64,000 nt of DNA from NCBI GenBank assembly GCA_948777935.1, contig CAQDYY010000001.1, positions 124,001 through 188,000 on the forward strand. Reading direction: 5' to 3'. Below the pieces are notes generated by a model. That model was given only the letters and a program-made list of their open reading frames with translations. It had not been told where the DNA came from and did no database searches. Both the position numbers and the translations under genes were made by a program. This stretch comes from an uncultured Clostridia bacterium. Lineage in GTDB: Bacteria > Bacillota > Clostridia > TANB77 > CAG-508. Below, one piece after another: positions 18,463 to 27,472 of the stretch (positions within the stretch are counted from its first letter, which is position 1; each line of letters begins with the position of its first letter).

Positions 18463-19542
18463 ATGAAAAAACTTTTATTTTCGGCATATGATATGAATGT
18501 AGGAGGAATTGAAACATCACTTCTTACATTACTAAACACATTAATAGACAAAGACTATGACATCACTTTAGTATTAGAAAAAAAGCAAGGAGTATTCTTA
18601 AGTGAATTAGATAGTAGAATTCATATAATAGAATATAAACCTTGTGCAATATCTATAAGTATTGTTAGAAAGTTTATAAATCTATTAAAAAGAATAGGCT
18701 TCATTACAAAATACAAAAACAAATTTGACTTTTCTGCTTCATATGCTACATACTCTAAAATGGCATCATTTACTGCAAGAACAGCATCTACAAATAATGC
18801 TTTATGGGTACACTCAGACTATATGGAAGTATATCATAAAGATATAGAAAAAATACAAAACTTCTTTGATAATTTAAAATGTGAAGAATTTAAAAAAATA
18901 ATTTTAGTTTCAAAAGCATCATATAACTCATTTTATAGAGTATATCCAGAACTAGAAGATAAGCTTGTTTTAGTAGGAAATTTAATAAATTACCAAAAGA
19001 TACAAGCGCTTGCAGATAAAAATGTAGAAATAAGAAAAGAAAATTATACATTTTTAACAGTTGGAAGACATGATGAAACAGAAAAAAAACTAACAAGAGT
19101 AATAGAAGCATCTGAAAAACTAAAAAATGAAGGCTTTGCTTTTACAGTATGGTTTGTAGGAGAAGGAAAAGATACAGAATTATACAAAAATTTAATTAAA
19201 GAAAAAGGATTACAAGATTATATTAAGCTATTAGGAACACAAAAAAATCCATATCCATATTTTAAAAAAGCTGATGTAGTTTTATTAACGTCAGATTATG
19301 AAGGATATCCAGTAGTATTCCAAGAAGCATTTGTTTTAGAAAAGCCAATAATTACAACAGATGTATCAGATGCAAAAATTGATGTAGAAAACAAATACGG
19401 TAGTGTTACTTCTAAAGATACTAAAAGCATTTATGAAGCAATGAAACAGTTTATTAAAGAAGGATATACCATAAAAGAAAAATTTAATGCGGAAGAATAT
19501 AATAAAAATATAATAAAAGAAATAGAAAAAATCATAGATTAA
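18463..19542 (+). CDS. Glycosyltransferase family 4
   Basis: This 359-residue GT-B fold glycosyltransferase has an N-terminal acceptor domain beginning with GGIETSLLTLLN. The C-terminal donor domain has VGRHDETEKKLTRVI, the helix ending in LLTSDYEGYPVVFQEAFVLE with the family-4 E-x7-E pattern. It opens the surface-polysaccharide cluster. The sugar and acceptor cannot be told from sequence. Confidence 0.88.
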   Translation: MKKLLFSAYDMNVGGIETSLLTLLNTLIDKDYDITLVLEKKQGVFLSELDSRIHIIEYKPCAISISIVRKFINLLKRIGFITKYKNKFDFSASYATYSKMASFTARTASTNNALWVHSDYMEVYHKDIEKIQNFFDNLKCEEFKKIILVSKASYNSFYRVYPELEDKLVLVGNLINYQKIQALADKNVEIRKENYTFLTVGRHDETEKKLTRVIEASEKLKNEGFAFTVWFVGEGKDTELYKNLIKEKGLQDYIKLLGTQKNPYPYFKKADVVLLTSDYEGYPVVFQEAFVLEKPIITTDVSDAKIDVENKYGSVTSKDTKSIYEAMKQFIKEGYTIKEKFNAEEYNKNIIKEIEKIID

Positions 19543-19554
19543 GAAAGGAAATAT

Positions 19555-20502
19555 ATGGCTAAAATATCAGTAATTATCCCAGTATACAACAGAGAAAAAA
19601 CAATAAAAAGAGCAATAGATTCAGTAATAGGACAACTAGATGAAAATACAGAACTTGTAATTGTAAATGATGGCTCTACAGATAAAACAGAAGAGATAAT
19701 AAAAGAGCAAGTTGAAGAATGTGGAAAAGATATTTCATATTACAAAAAAGAAAATGAAGGTGTTGCATCTGCACGTAATTTTGGAATAGAACACTCAAAA
19801 GGAGAGTACATTATATTTGTAGATTCAGATGACTATGTATCACCAAACTTAATAAAAACTCTAAATATTTATTTAGACAAAGATATTGATATAATAAAAT
19901 ATAAAGCAACACATGTAGATAGTAATGGACAAGCTATACGAAGAATAGATGGACCTGTTTTTGATAATATAAACGGTGAAAAAGCATTTAAAGAACTTGC
20001 ATTTTCAGATATATTAATGGATTCACCATGTTTATATGCTTTTAAAAAAGAATTATTTACAAAAAACAGTCTTTTCTTTAAAAAAGGAACTTATCATGAA
20101 GACTTTGGTCTAATTCCACTTATTTTAATAATTGCAAAATCGGTTGTATCTATAAATTTTTATGGGTATAATTATGTACAAACAGATGAAAGCATTACAA
20201 GAAATGATGATTATCAAAAAACAACAAAAAGAATGCAAGATTGTTTATTACATTATGATAATATGTTACAATTTATAGAACAGTTTAATGTAATAGAAGC
20301 AAGAGAAGACTTAAAGACATATTATACTAATGCAGTTTTACTAAAACTAAAATTACTTAATAAAAAAGATAGAAAACAATATATTAAGGAAATAAAAAAT
20401 AGGAAAATGATAAGTAATATTAAACCTAAGAACATTAAACAACTTATAAAAAAAGTGATTTTATCTATAAACATTAATTGGTACTTGTTACTAATAGGAT
20501 AA
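19555..20502 (+). CDS. Glycosyltransferase family 2
   Basis: This 315-residue GT-A enzyme begins ISVIIPVYNREKTIKRAI and has the nucleotide-sugar motifs VNDGSTD and FVDSDDYV (DxD). The C-terminal part is basic and partly hydrophobic. It starts 12 bases after the preceding gene with AGAAAGGA upstream, in the same operon. Confidence 0.9.
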   Translation: MAKISVIIPVYNREKTIKRAIDSVIGQLDENTELVIVNDGSTDKTEEIIKEQVEECGKDISYYKKENEGVASARNFGIEHSKGEYIIFVDSDDYVSPNLIKTLNIYLDKDIDIIKYKATHVDSNGQAIRRIDGPVFDNINGEKAFKELAFSDILMDSPCLYAFKKELFTKNSLFFKKGTYHEDFGLIPLILIIAKSVVSINFYGYNYVQTDESITRNDDYQKTTKRMQDCLLHYDNMLQFIEQFNVIEAREDLKTYYTNAVLLKLKLLNKKDRKQYIKEIKNRKMISNIKPKNIKQLIKKVILSININWYLLLIG

Positions 20503-20512
20503 GGAGAAAAGC

Positions 20513-21487
20513 ATGGTTAAAGTAAGTGTAATTGTTCCAGCATATAATGAAGAAAATCATATAAAAGTTTGTTTAGACAGTATTATTTCAAATGACTTAA
20601 AAGAAATTGAAATTATAGTTATAAATGATGGTTCAACAGATGGTACAGCTAAAATATTAGAAGAATATGAAAGTAAATATGATATTATAACAGTTGTTAG
20701 CAAAGAGAATGAAGGACAAGGAAGTGCAAGAAATATAGGCATAGATCTAGCCAAAGGCGAGTTTGTTACTTTTATAGATTCAGATGATGAAATTCATACT
20801 AATATGCTTAGCAAAATGTATAGTAAACTACAACAAGAACAAGCAGATATATGTGTTTGTGATTATTTTGAAATAACTAATACCAATAAAGCAGTAAAAA
20901 AAGCAATTCCACAAAAGACAGAAGATATAAAAAAAGATTATATAGTTTCTGTTGCAGGACCATGTAATAAACTAATTAGAACAGAAATTTTAAAGAAAAA
21001 CAAGCTATATTTTCCTAAAACAGGAATTTATGAAGATATAGCAATAGTTCCACTTATTGCAACATATGCTAATAAGATTACATATTTAGAAGAACCACTT
21101 TATTATTATTACATAAGACAAGGCTCTACAATGAGGCAAACGCAATTTAACGAAAAACTATTATCAATCTATAATGTGCTTGAAATCTTAGAAAATGGAT
21201 TTAAACAAACAAAAGAAATAGAACAATATAAAGAGGAATTAGAATTTATTTATATTAAACACTTGTTATATGCAGGAAATGGTAGATTTTTAGAGTATAA
21301 AGAAGGAAAACAAGAAGTAAAAAAGATTGCAAATATTATGAAATTAAAGTATCCTAATTGGAGAAAAAACAAGTATTATAAAAAACAAAGTAAGTTACTT
21401 AAGCTTAATTGCAATATATTCTATTCAAACTGTTTGTTTATTATAATACCATTTCAAAAGCTAAAGGATATAATTCGTAAATTATAA
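20513..21487 (+). CDS. Glycosyltransferase family 2
   Basis: This 324-residue GT-A enzyme is paralogous to its upstream neighbour, with VSVIVPAYNEENHIK, INDGSTDGTAK and FIDSDDEIH carrying the DxD. AAGGAG precedes the ATG. A GC-rich palindromic repeat follows the gene before the polymerase gene. Confidence 0.9.
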   Translation: MVKVSVIVPAYNEENHIKVCLDSIISNDLKEIEIIVINDGSTDGTAKILEEYESKYDIITVVSKENEGQGSARNIGIDLAKGEFVTFIDSDDEIHTNMLSKMYSKLQQEQADICVCDYFEITNTNKAVKKAIPQKTEDIKKDYIVSVAGPCNKLIRTEILKKNKLYFPKTGIYEDIAIVPLIATYANKITYLEEPLYYYYIRQGSTMRQTQFNEKLLSIYNVLEILENGFKQTKEIEQYKEELEFIYIKHLLYAGNGRFLEYKEGKQEVKKIANIMKLKYPNWRKNKYYKKQSKLLKLNCNIFYSNCLFIIIPFQKLKDIIRKL

Positions 21488-21507
21488 ATAGAGCTAATCT
21501 AAAACAG

Positions 21508-21566
21508 TAGAGTAAAAGCCTCTTTATTCAAGGGGGCTGTCAGCGTAAGCTGACTGGGGGTTCTAG
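21508..21566. repeat. Dispersed palindromic repeat, family 1, copy 1
   Basis: TAGAGTAAAAGCC...AAGGGGGCT, then the perfect small hairpin GTCAGC-GTAA-GCTGAC, then TGGGGGTTCTA. The same plan occurs at 35484-35543 and, as an inverted pair, at 40669-40790. It lies between two co-directional genes and could partly terminate or be a mobile REP-like unit. Confidence 0.8.
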
Positions 21567-21577
21567 AAGAGGAGAAA

Positions 21578-23032
21578 ATGATGGAAAAATTAAAAGAAAA
21601 AATAACTATGCCAAACTTGATTATAGCATTTATCATATTACAGCCAATAATTGATATTATAACATGTTTAAGTATTAAATATTTAGAAACAACTATTACT
21701 GTTGGAATTGTTATTAGAACAGTTTTTATGATATTTATAAGTATACTGGGATTTATAAAAGCAGATAAAAAATATAAAATAGGAATGTGTATATACTATG
21801 GAGCCTTATTAGCATACATGGTAGGGTTTATGATAAATAGTTACATGAAAAATGGAACAGACTTAATACTTTTACAAATAAAAGGATTAATAAAAAGTTT
21901 CTATTTTCCAATTATTTTAGTAGCACTAATTCCAACCTTCAAAGCATATAAAATTAAAGTAGATAAGAAAATATTTGTTATAGTATTAATGATTTGTGTT
22001 ATAACTATAATTATTTGCGATATTACAGGAATAGGGGTTCCTACTTATAAAGAAGAAAACAAAGTAGGAACAATGGGATTTTTCTATTCTGCAAATGAAA
22101 TAAGTGCAATACTTTGCTTATTATCTCCATTTTTAGCAGCAAAACTATTAGAAGAAAAAATTAAATTTGAAAATATCATTTTTATGTTATTATACGTTTA
22201 TGCAATATTTAGGTTAGGAACAAAAGTGCCATATTTTGGACTTATAATATTGATAGTATCAATTATTTTTGCTTGTATAATATATGCTATAATTAAAAAG
22301 AAGAAGTATTTATACAAAAGGGCAGGAATACTTTTTATATGCTTAATATGTATATATTTAGTAACAGGCATAACTCCAGTTGGTAAAAATTTAATTACTA
22401 TGTATGGAGATATATTTCTAATTACTGAAAAAAGAATACAAGACAAAAATGCTGAACCTGGACCTAAACCAGAAACTGAAATTCAAAATCAACCTCAACC
22501 CCAACTTCTTGAAATAAAAGAGTTTGAAAGTTTTGAAGAACTAACTAATAAATCAGTTAGTGGAAGGGCAGATTACCTAAAAACGAATAAAAAAACATTC
22601 TTAAATGGAAATGTATTAGATAAGATGCTAGGAATAGGTTTTGTAGAGAATAAAGATGGTGAAATTAAAGAATTAAAGCTAACAGAAATGGATTATTTTG
22701 ATATTCTATTTTCTAATGGAATAATGGGAACAATAATATTTGCTATTCCAATGCTGATTTTTGCATTTATGTTTATTAGTTACAGTATACAAAACAAAAA
22801 TAAGATTACAATAGATTTAGAGTTAATTTATTCTATTGTAATGTCAGTAGCAGTAGCATTAATTGCAGGGCATGTATTAGTTTCACCAGGAGTTAGTATA
22901 TATATAGCTATAATTTTGGTAAGATATGATTATGAAATGAGAAGTGAGGATGAGAAAGAAATTGAAAATAACAATACTTGCACTACACCTTTCCGCAGGA
23001 GGGGTAGAAAAAACAATAGCAACCCTAAGTAA
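21578..23032 (+). CDS. O-antigen polymerase/ligase-like membrane protein
   Basis: This 484-residue polytopic protein with about 11-12 hydrophobic segments is of the O-antigen ligase/polymerase type. It has a large extracytoplasmic loop (about 275-355) containing SGRADYLKTNKKTFLNG, as in Wzy/WaaL-like proteins. It probably polymerises or ligates surface glycan outside the membrane. The 3' end overlaps the next glycosyltransferase by about 80 bases in another frame. Confidence 0.75.
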   Translation: MMEKLKEKITMPNLIIAFIILQPIIDIITCLSIKYLETTITVGIVIRTVFMIFISILGFIKADKKYKIGMCIYYGALLAYMVGFMINSYMKNGTDLILLQIKGLIKSFYFPIILVALIPTFKAYKIKVDKKIFVIVLMICVITIIICDITGIGVPTYKEENKVGTMGFFYSANEISAILCLLSPFLAAKLLEEKIKFENIIFMLLYVYAIFRLGTKVPYFGLIILIVSIIFACIIYAIIKKKKYLYKRAGILFICLICIYLVTGITPVGKNLITMYGDIFLITEKRIQDKNAEPGPKPETEIQNQPQPQLLEIKEFESFEELTNKSVSGRADYLKTNKKTFLNGNVLDKMLGIGFVENKDGEIKELKLTEMDYFDILFSNGIMGTIIFAIPMLIFAFMFISYSIQNKNKITIDLELIYSIVMSVAVALIAGHVLVSPGVSIYIAIILVRYDYEMRSEDEKEIENNNTCTTPFRRRGRKNNSNPK

Positions 23033-24092
23033 CATATTAGCTAAGAAATATGAAGTAGAAATAATTTCAAATTATCAAATTGAAAAAAAACCAGCATTTG
23101 AGATTGATAATAGGGTAAAAATTAGGTATTTAATGCCTAATTTAAAACCCAATAAAGAAGAGTTTAAAATAGCATTAAAGAAATTTAAAATATTAAAGGT
23201 TTTAAAAGAAGGAGTAAAATCTGTTAAAATATTGTATTTAAGGCGAAAGCTAATGATAAATGCAATAAAAAATCTATCTTGTGATATTGCTGTTTCTACC
23301 AGATATATTCATAGTAAGTTACTTGGAAGATATGGGAATAATCACATAATCAAAATTGCTCAGGAACATAATAACAATGGAAATGAAAAATATGTAAAAA
23401 ATGTGGTAAAATCTTTAAAAAATATAGATTATTTTATGCCTGTATCTAGACAATTAACTAAAATGTATAAAGAAAAGCTAAAAGGAACAAAGACAGAGTG
23501 CATATATATTCCACATTGCCTTAAATATTATCCAGAAGAAACATCAAAACTAACAAATAAGAATATCATTTCAGTAGGTAGATTATTTAGTGAAAAAGGT
23601 TTTTTAGATTTAATAGATGTATTCGAAGAAGTTAATAAAAAAAATCCAGACTGGCATTTGTATATAGCTGGAGATGGTACACAAAAAGATGAAATTTTAA
23701 AAAAGATATACCAAAAACATTTAGAAAACAATATTACTGTTGAATTTAAAGAAGAAAAGGAGTTAAGAGAACTACTTTTACAGTCTTCTATATATGTTAT
23801 GACATCTTTTCATGAGAGTTTTGGACTAGCTTTAATTGAAGCAGAAAGTTTTGGAATTCCTCTTCTTGCTTTTGATAGTGCAAAAGGACCTCAGGAAATT
23901 ATTGAAAATGGAAAGAATGGGTATCTAATACCAAATAGAGATATAAAGCAAATGGCAGATAAGGTAAATGAACTAATTTTTAATGATAGTATGAGAATAG
24001 AAATAGGGCAGATGTCTCGTAAAATGTCTGAAACATATAAAATGGAGAATGTGGAAGAAATGTGGTATGAATTTATGGAGAAAATTTTATAA
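22950..24092 (+). CDS. Glycosyltransferase family 4
   Basis: This GT-B enzyme of about 380 residues begins KITILALHLSAGGVEKTIATLSN. The C-terminal donor domain has ISVGRLFSEKGFLDLI, AGDGTQKDEI and SFHESFGLALIEAESFG (E-x7-E). The start is placed at ATG 22950, inside the end of the polymerase gene. A GTG six bases earlier is also possible. Confidence 0.88.
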   Translation: MRKKLKITILALHLSAGGVEKTIATLSNILAKKYEVEIISNYQIEKKPAFEIDNRVKIRYLMPNLKPNKEEFKIALKKFKILKVLKEGVKSVKILYLRRKLMINAIKNLSCDIAVSTRYIHSKLLGRYGNNHIIKIAQEHNNNGNEKYVKNVVKSLKNIDYFMPVSRQLTKMYKEKLKGTKTECIYIPHCLKYYPEETSKLTNKNIISVGRLFSEKGFLDLIDVFEEVNKKNPDWHLYIAGDGTQKDEILKKIYQKHLENNITVEFKEEKELRELLLQSSIYVMTSFHESFGLALIEAESFGIPLLAFDSAKGPQEIIENGKNGYLIPNRDIKQMADKVNELIFNDSMRIEIGQMSRKMSETYKMENVEEMWYEFMEKIL

Positions 24093-24157
24093 TTTATTTG
24101 AAATTAATATAAATTATGATATAATTGCAAAAAGTGTAAAACGAGGGAGGAAAAATA

Positions 24158-24896
24158 ATGCCAAAAGATGATATTGCAATAAGAGTGGAGCATGTAGATA
24201 AGTCTTTTAATATTGTTTATGATAAAACTAATACAATAAAAGAAAAGATATTATTTTGGAATAGAGGCAAAAAAGAAGTAAGACATATATTAAAAGATAT
24301 TAATTTAGATATAAAAAAGGGAGAAGTTGTTGCATTAATTGGAGTAAATGGAAGTGGAAAATCAACATTACTAAAATTAATGACGAAAATTATATATCCA
24401 AATAAAGGAAAAATAGAAACAAACGGGAAACTAACATCTCTTTTGGAATTAGGAGCAGGTTTTCATCCAGACTTTTCAGGAAGAGAAAATATATATTTTA
24501 ATGCATCTATTTTTGGCTTAACAAGAAAAGAAATAGATAATAGGCTTCGGTCAAATAATTGAATTTTCAGAATTACAAGATTTCATAGATAATCCAGTTC
24601 GTACATATTCATCTGGAATGTATATGAGACTAGCTTTTTCTGTTGCTATTAATGTAGATGCAGACATTTTATTAATAGATGAAATATTATCTGTTGGAGA
24701 TCAACACTTCCAAGAAAAATGTTTTAGAAAAATAGAAGAATTAAAAAAAGAAGGAAAAACAATTGTATTTGTAACACATGGTATGGAGTCTGTTAAAAGA
24801 TTTTGTACAAGAGCTGTATGGTTACACGAAGGAAGTATTAAATTAGATGGTGAAATTGAAGAAGTTGTAAGTAGATATATAAAGGAAACTGCATAA
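24158..24896 (+). CDS. Polysaccharide/teichoic acid export ABC ATPase (CGG-recoded)
   Basis: This TagH/RfbE-type ATPase pairs with the permease next to it to export a lipid-linked polymer. Walker A is GVNGSGKST. The signature YSSGMYMRLAFS, Walker B DADILLIDEIL and the H-loop VTHGM lie beyond the frame break. The zero frame stops after residue 134. Skipping C of CGG at 24548 joins KEIDNRL to GQIIEFSELQDFIDNPV, restoring 245 residues. Without the shift the protein lacks signature, Walker B and H-loop, and export would fail. Confidence 0.9.
24548..24550 (+). other. CGG +1 recoding site in export ATPase gene
   Basis: CTT CGG T is read as Leu then Gly131 (GGT). The zero frame ends at TGA five codons on. 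Confidence 0.9.
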
Positions 24897-24912
24897 GAAA
24901 GAGGAGAAAATA

Positions 24913-25683
24913 ATGGTATTTAAAGAACTGTATAATTATAGAGAATTACTAAAAAGTAATACAAAAAAAGAAATAAGGGGAAGGTACAAACAATCTTTTT
25001 TAGGTGTTTTATGGTCATTTTTAAACCCACTATTACAATTACTCGTATATTCTATTGTATTTGGAGCATTGCTTGCAGGTGGGGATGATACATATTATAT
25101 ATATGTTTGTGTGGGACTAATACCATGGACATTTTTTACAACAACTGTAACTGCTGGGACACTTAGTGTAATTATAAATGATAATATAGTAAAAAAAGTA
25201 TATTTTCCAAGAGAAATCTTACCTATATCTAGTGTAATAAGTGGAGCAATAAACTTCCTTATTTCAACAATTATCATATTAGCATTTGTATTAATATCTG
25301 GAATAGGGTTTACTAAATTTATATTATTATATCCAGTTATATTACTTATACAATGTATTTTATTATTAGGAATAAGTTTTATATTATCTGCTATTACAAT
25401 ATATATTAGAGATTTAGAGCATATTATAAGTGTGTTTTTAATGGCAGCATTTTATATTACACCAATTGTATATAAATTAGATCAAATGCCTGAGAATCTA
25501 AGAATTATTATGAAATTAAACCCAATGACACATATAATAAATGCTTATAGAGATATTTTCTATTACCAACAAATGCCCAATATGCAAAATTTAGGAATAC
25601 TATTCGTAATATCTATAATTTTAATGATAGTAGGATATTTCATATTTAAAAAATTACAAAAAGGATTTGCAGAAGAACTTTAA
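24913..25683 (+). CDS. Polysaccharide/teichoic acid ABC permease
   Basis: This 256-residue ABC-2 type permease of the TagG family has an N-terminal cytoplasmic region with RGRYKQSFLGVLWSFLNPL, then about six membrane helices, including the conserved TPIVYKLDQMPE loop. It starts 16 bases after the ATPase, its obvious partner. Confidence 0.9.
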   Translation: MVFKELYNYRELLKSNTKKEIRGRYKQSFLGVLWSFLNPLLQLLVYSIVFGALLAGGDDTYYIYVCVGLIPWTFFTTTVTAGTLSVIINDNIVKKVYFPREILPISSVISGAINFLISTIIILAFVLISGIGFTKFILLYPVILLIQCILLLGISFILSAITIYIRDLEHIISVFLMAAFYITPIVYKLDQMPENLRIIMKLNPMTHIINAYRDIFYYQQMPNMQNLGILFVISIILMIVGYFIFKKLQKGFAEEL

Positions 25684-25695
25684 AAGGAGAATACA

Positions 25696-26766
25696 ATGGA
25701 AAAAGATATATTATTTTCAATTATAGTACCTGTGTATAATACAGAAAAATATGTAATTAAATGTTTAGATTCAATAAAAAATGCGATAAAAGAAGATTGT
25801 GAAGTTATTATTGTAAATGATGGATCAACAGATAACTCTGAAAAAATAATAAAAGAATATATAGAAAAACTACCAGATCAGTATAAAGATAGATTTATAT
25901 ACAATGTAAAGCCTAATAAAGGTTTAGCAGATACAAAAAATGTTGGTATTTCACTTGCAAGAGGTAAGTATATTAGTGTTATAGATTCAGATGACTATAT
26001 TTCAGACGACTTTTATGATATTGCAAGAAGATATATTAATGAGGGAAATGAAATTATTATATATGATTTATACGTTATTTTTGAGAAAAACCCAGAATAT
26101 ACATATGTAGCAAGAGCTTGTGTTGATAAAGAAAAAGATATAAAAAGGGCCTTGATAAGTGGAGCAATGCAAGGTTCGTCATGTAACAAGATAATAAAGA
26201 AATCATTATATGAACCATATAAATTTCCTACAAACAAGGAATATGAAGATACATCAGTTACCCCTTTTATATTATTGGATACAGAAAAAATAAAATATAT
26301 TCCATATCCACTTTATTACTATTTACAAAGAGAAAAATCTATTGTGGCTAGTAATACATACATATCAGCTTTTTACAAGATATGTGAAAACATATCAAAT
26401 GAATTAGCAAAAAGAGGAGATTTAAAAAAATATCATGAAGTAATTGATGAGTTTTTTGTTAGAAGAATGTTAGAAATAATGTATGAGGATTACAAAAAAA
26501 GTAGAAAAGATTTTAAAGCTAATATGCTAAATTTTTTTAAAAACAACAAACAAGTAGTAAATTATATACTAGAAAATGAAATGGCCTATAAAGATAATCA
26601 ATATTCTGTAAGACAGAAAACAGTACTTAATAACTTATTGGTAAATTGCAAAAATGAAGATTTATCAAAGATAACTAAACTTTTCTTTGCACGTAGATTA
26701 GTTGCATATGTAAGGAGATTATTTGGACAAAGTATTAACTTAGTAAAAGCTGTATTTGGAAAATAG
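25696..26766 (+). CDS. Glycosyltransferase family 2
   Basis: This 356-residue GT-A enzyme has FSIIVPVYNTEKYV, VNDGSTDNSE and VIDSDDYIS with the DxD. The long C-terminal part (after about 220) is helical and ends basic. It lies 12 bases after the permease, in the same operon. It is the last gene before the toxin-antitoxin pair. Confidence 0.9.
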   Translation: MEKDILFSIIVPVYNTEKYVIKCLDSIKNAIKEDCEVIIVNDGSTDNSEKIIKEYIEKLPDQYKDRFIYNVKPNKGLADTKNVGISLARGKYISVIDSDDYISDDFYDIARRYINEGNEIIIYDLYVIFEKNPEYTYVARACVDKEKDIKRALISGAMQGSSCNKIIKKSLYEPYKFPTNKEYEDTSVTPFILLDTEKIKYIPYPLYYYLQREKSIVASNTYISAFYKICENISNELAKRGDLKKYHEVIDEFFVRRMLEIMYEDYKKSRKDFKANMLNFFKNNKQVVNYILENEMAYKDNQYSVRQKTVLNNLLVNCKNEDLSKITKLFFARRLVAYVRRLFGQSINLVKAVFGK

Positions 26767-26795
26767 AGGAGGTTAAGTATAGGAGGAAATGTAGG

Positions 26796-27104
26796 ATGAG
26801 TGATAAAGTTTATAGTATAGAAGAAATAAAGAAAATATTAAAAGAAATATTAAAAGATAAACCAGTATATCAAGTAGTATTATTCGGGTCTTATGCAAAA
26901 AATATGGCAACAAAGGAAAGTGATTTAGATTTAATAATAGATACGAAAGAACAACTAATAGGTTTTAAATTATTTAGTTTAATAACAAAATTAGAAGAAA
27001 AATTTAGCAAAAATATAGATGGTTTTGAAAAAGCAGAAATTGAAAAAAATTCAAAAATCGATAAAGAAATAAAAAAGACAGGAGTAATAGTTTATGAAAA
27101 GTAA
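26796..27104 (+). CDS. MntA-type nucleotidyltransferase antitoxin
   Basis: This 102-residue minimal nucleotidyltransferase carries GSYAKNMATKESDLDL (Gly31-Ser32 and Asp43/Asp45, the GS-x10-DxD pattern). In type VII systems such antitoxins inactivate the paired HEPN toxin by adding AMP near its active site. AGGAGGAAATGTAGG precedes the ATG. It overlaps the hepT-like gene by 11 bases, typical of this pair. Confidence 0.85.
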   Translation: MSDKVYSIEEIKKILKEILKDKPVYQVVLFGSYAKNMATKESDLDLIIDTKEQLIGFKLFSLITKLEEKFSKNIDGFEKAEIEKNSKIDKEIKKTGVIVYEK

Positions 27105-27438
27105 AGAATATCTATCATTACAAAAAATGATAGAATATATAGATAAATCAATAGTATATACAGAAGGTTATACATTTGAAGAATTTTGTAATGATAGTAA
27201 AACAGCAGATGCAACAGTATTTATTATTAGTCAAATAGGAGAATTAGTTAAAAATATTTCAAAAGAAACTATGGAAAAGTATTCTAATATAGAGTGGAAC
27301 ATGATAAAAGGTTTAAGGAATAGAATTGTGCATGATTATGAAGGAATAATTTTAAAAAGTGTATGGCATATAGTAAAAGTAGATATTATAGAACTAAAAA
27401 CTGAAATACAAAATATCATTGAAACAGAAAAAGATTAA
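27094..27438 (+). CDS. HepT-type HEPN toxin
   Basis: This 114-residue HEPN-domain protein has the RNase motif R75-N-R-I-V-H80-D-Y82, placed as in HepT. An all-helical N-terminal half carries a conserved-looking IISQIGELVKNIS. With the upstream nucleotidyltransferase it forms a HepT/MntA (type VII) toxin-antitoxin pair inserted inside the polysaccharide cluster. RNA target unknown. Confidence 0.85.
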   Translation: MKSKEYLSLQKMIEYIDKSIVYTEGYTFEEFCNDSKTADATVFIISQIGELVKNISKETMEKYSNIEWNMIKGLRNRIVHDYEGIILKSVWHIVKVDIIELKTEIQNIIETEKD

Positions 27439-27472
27439 TAAATATGTTGATAGTGAAAGGATGATAGTAAAA

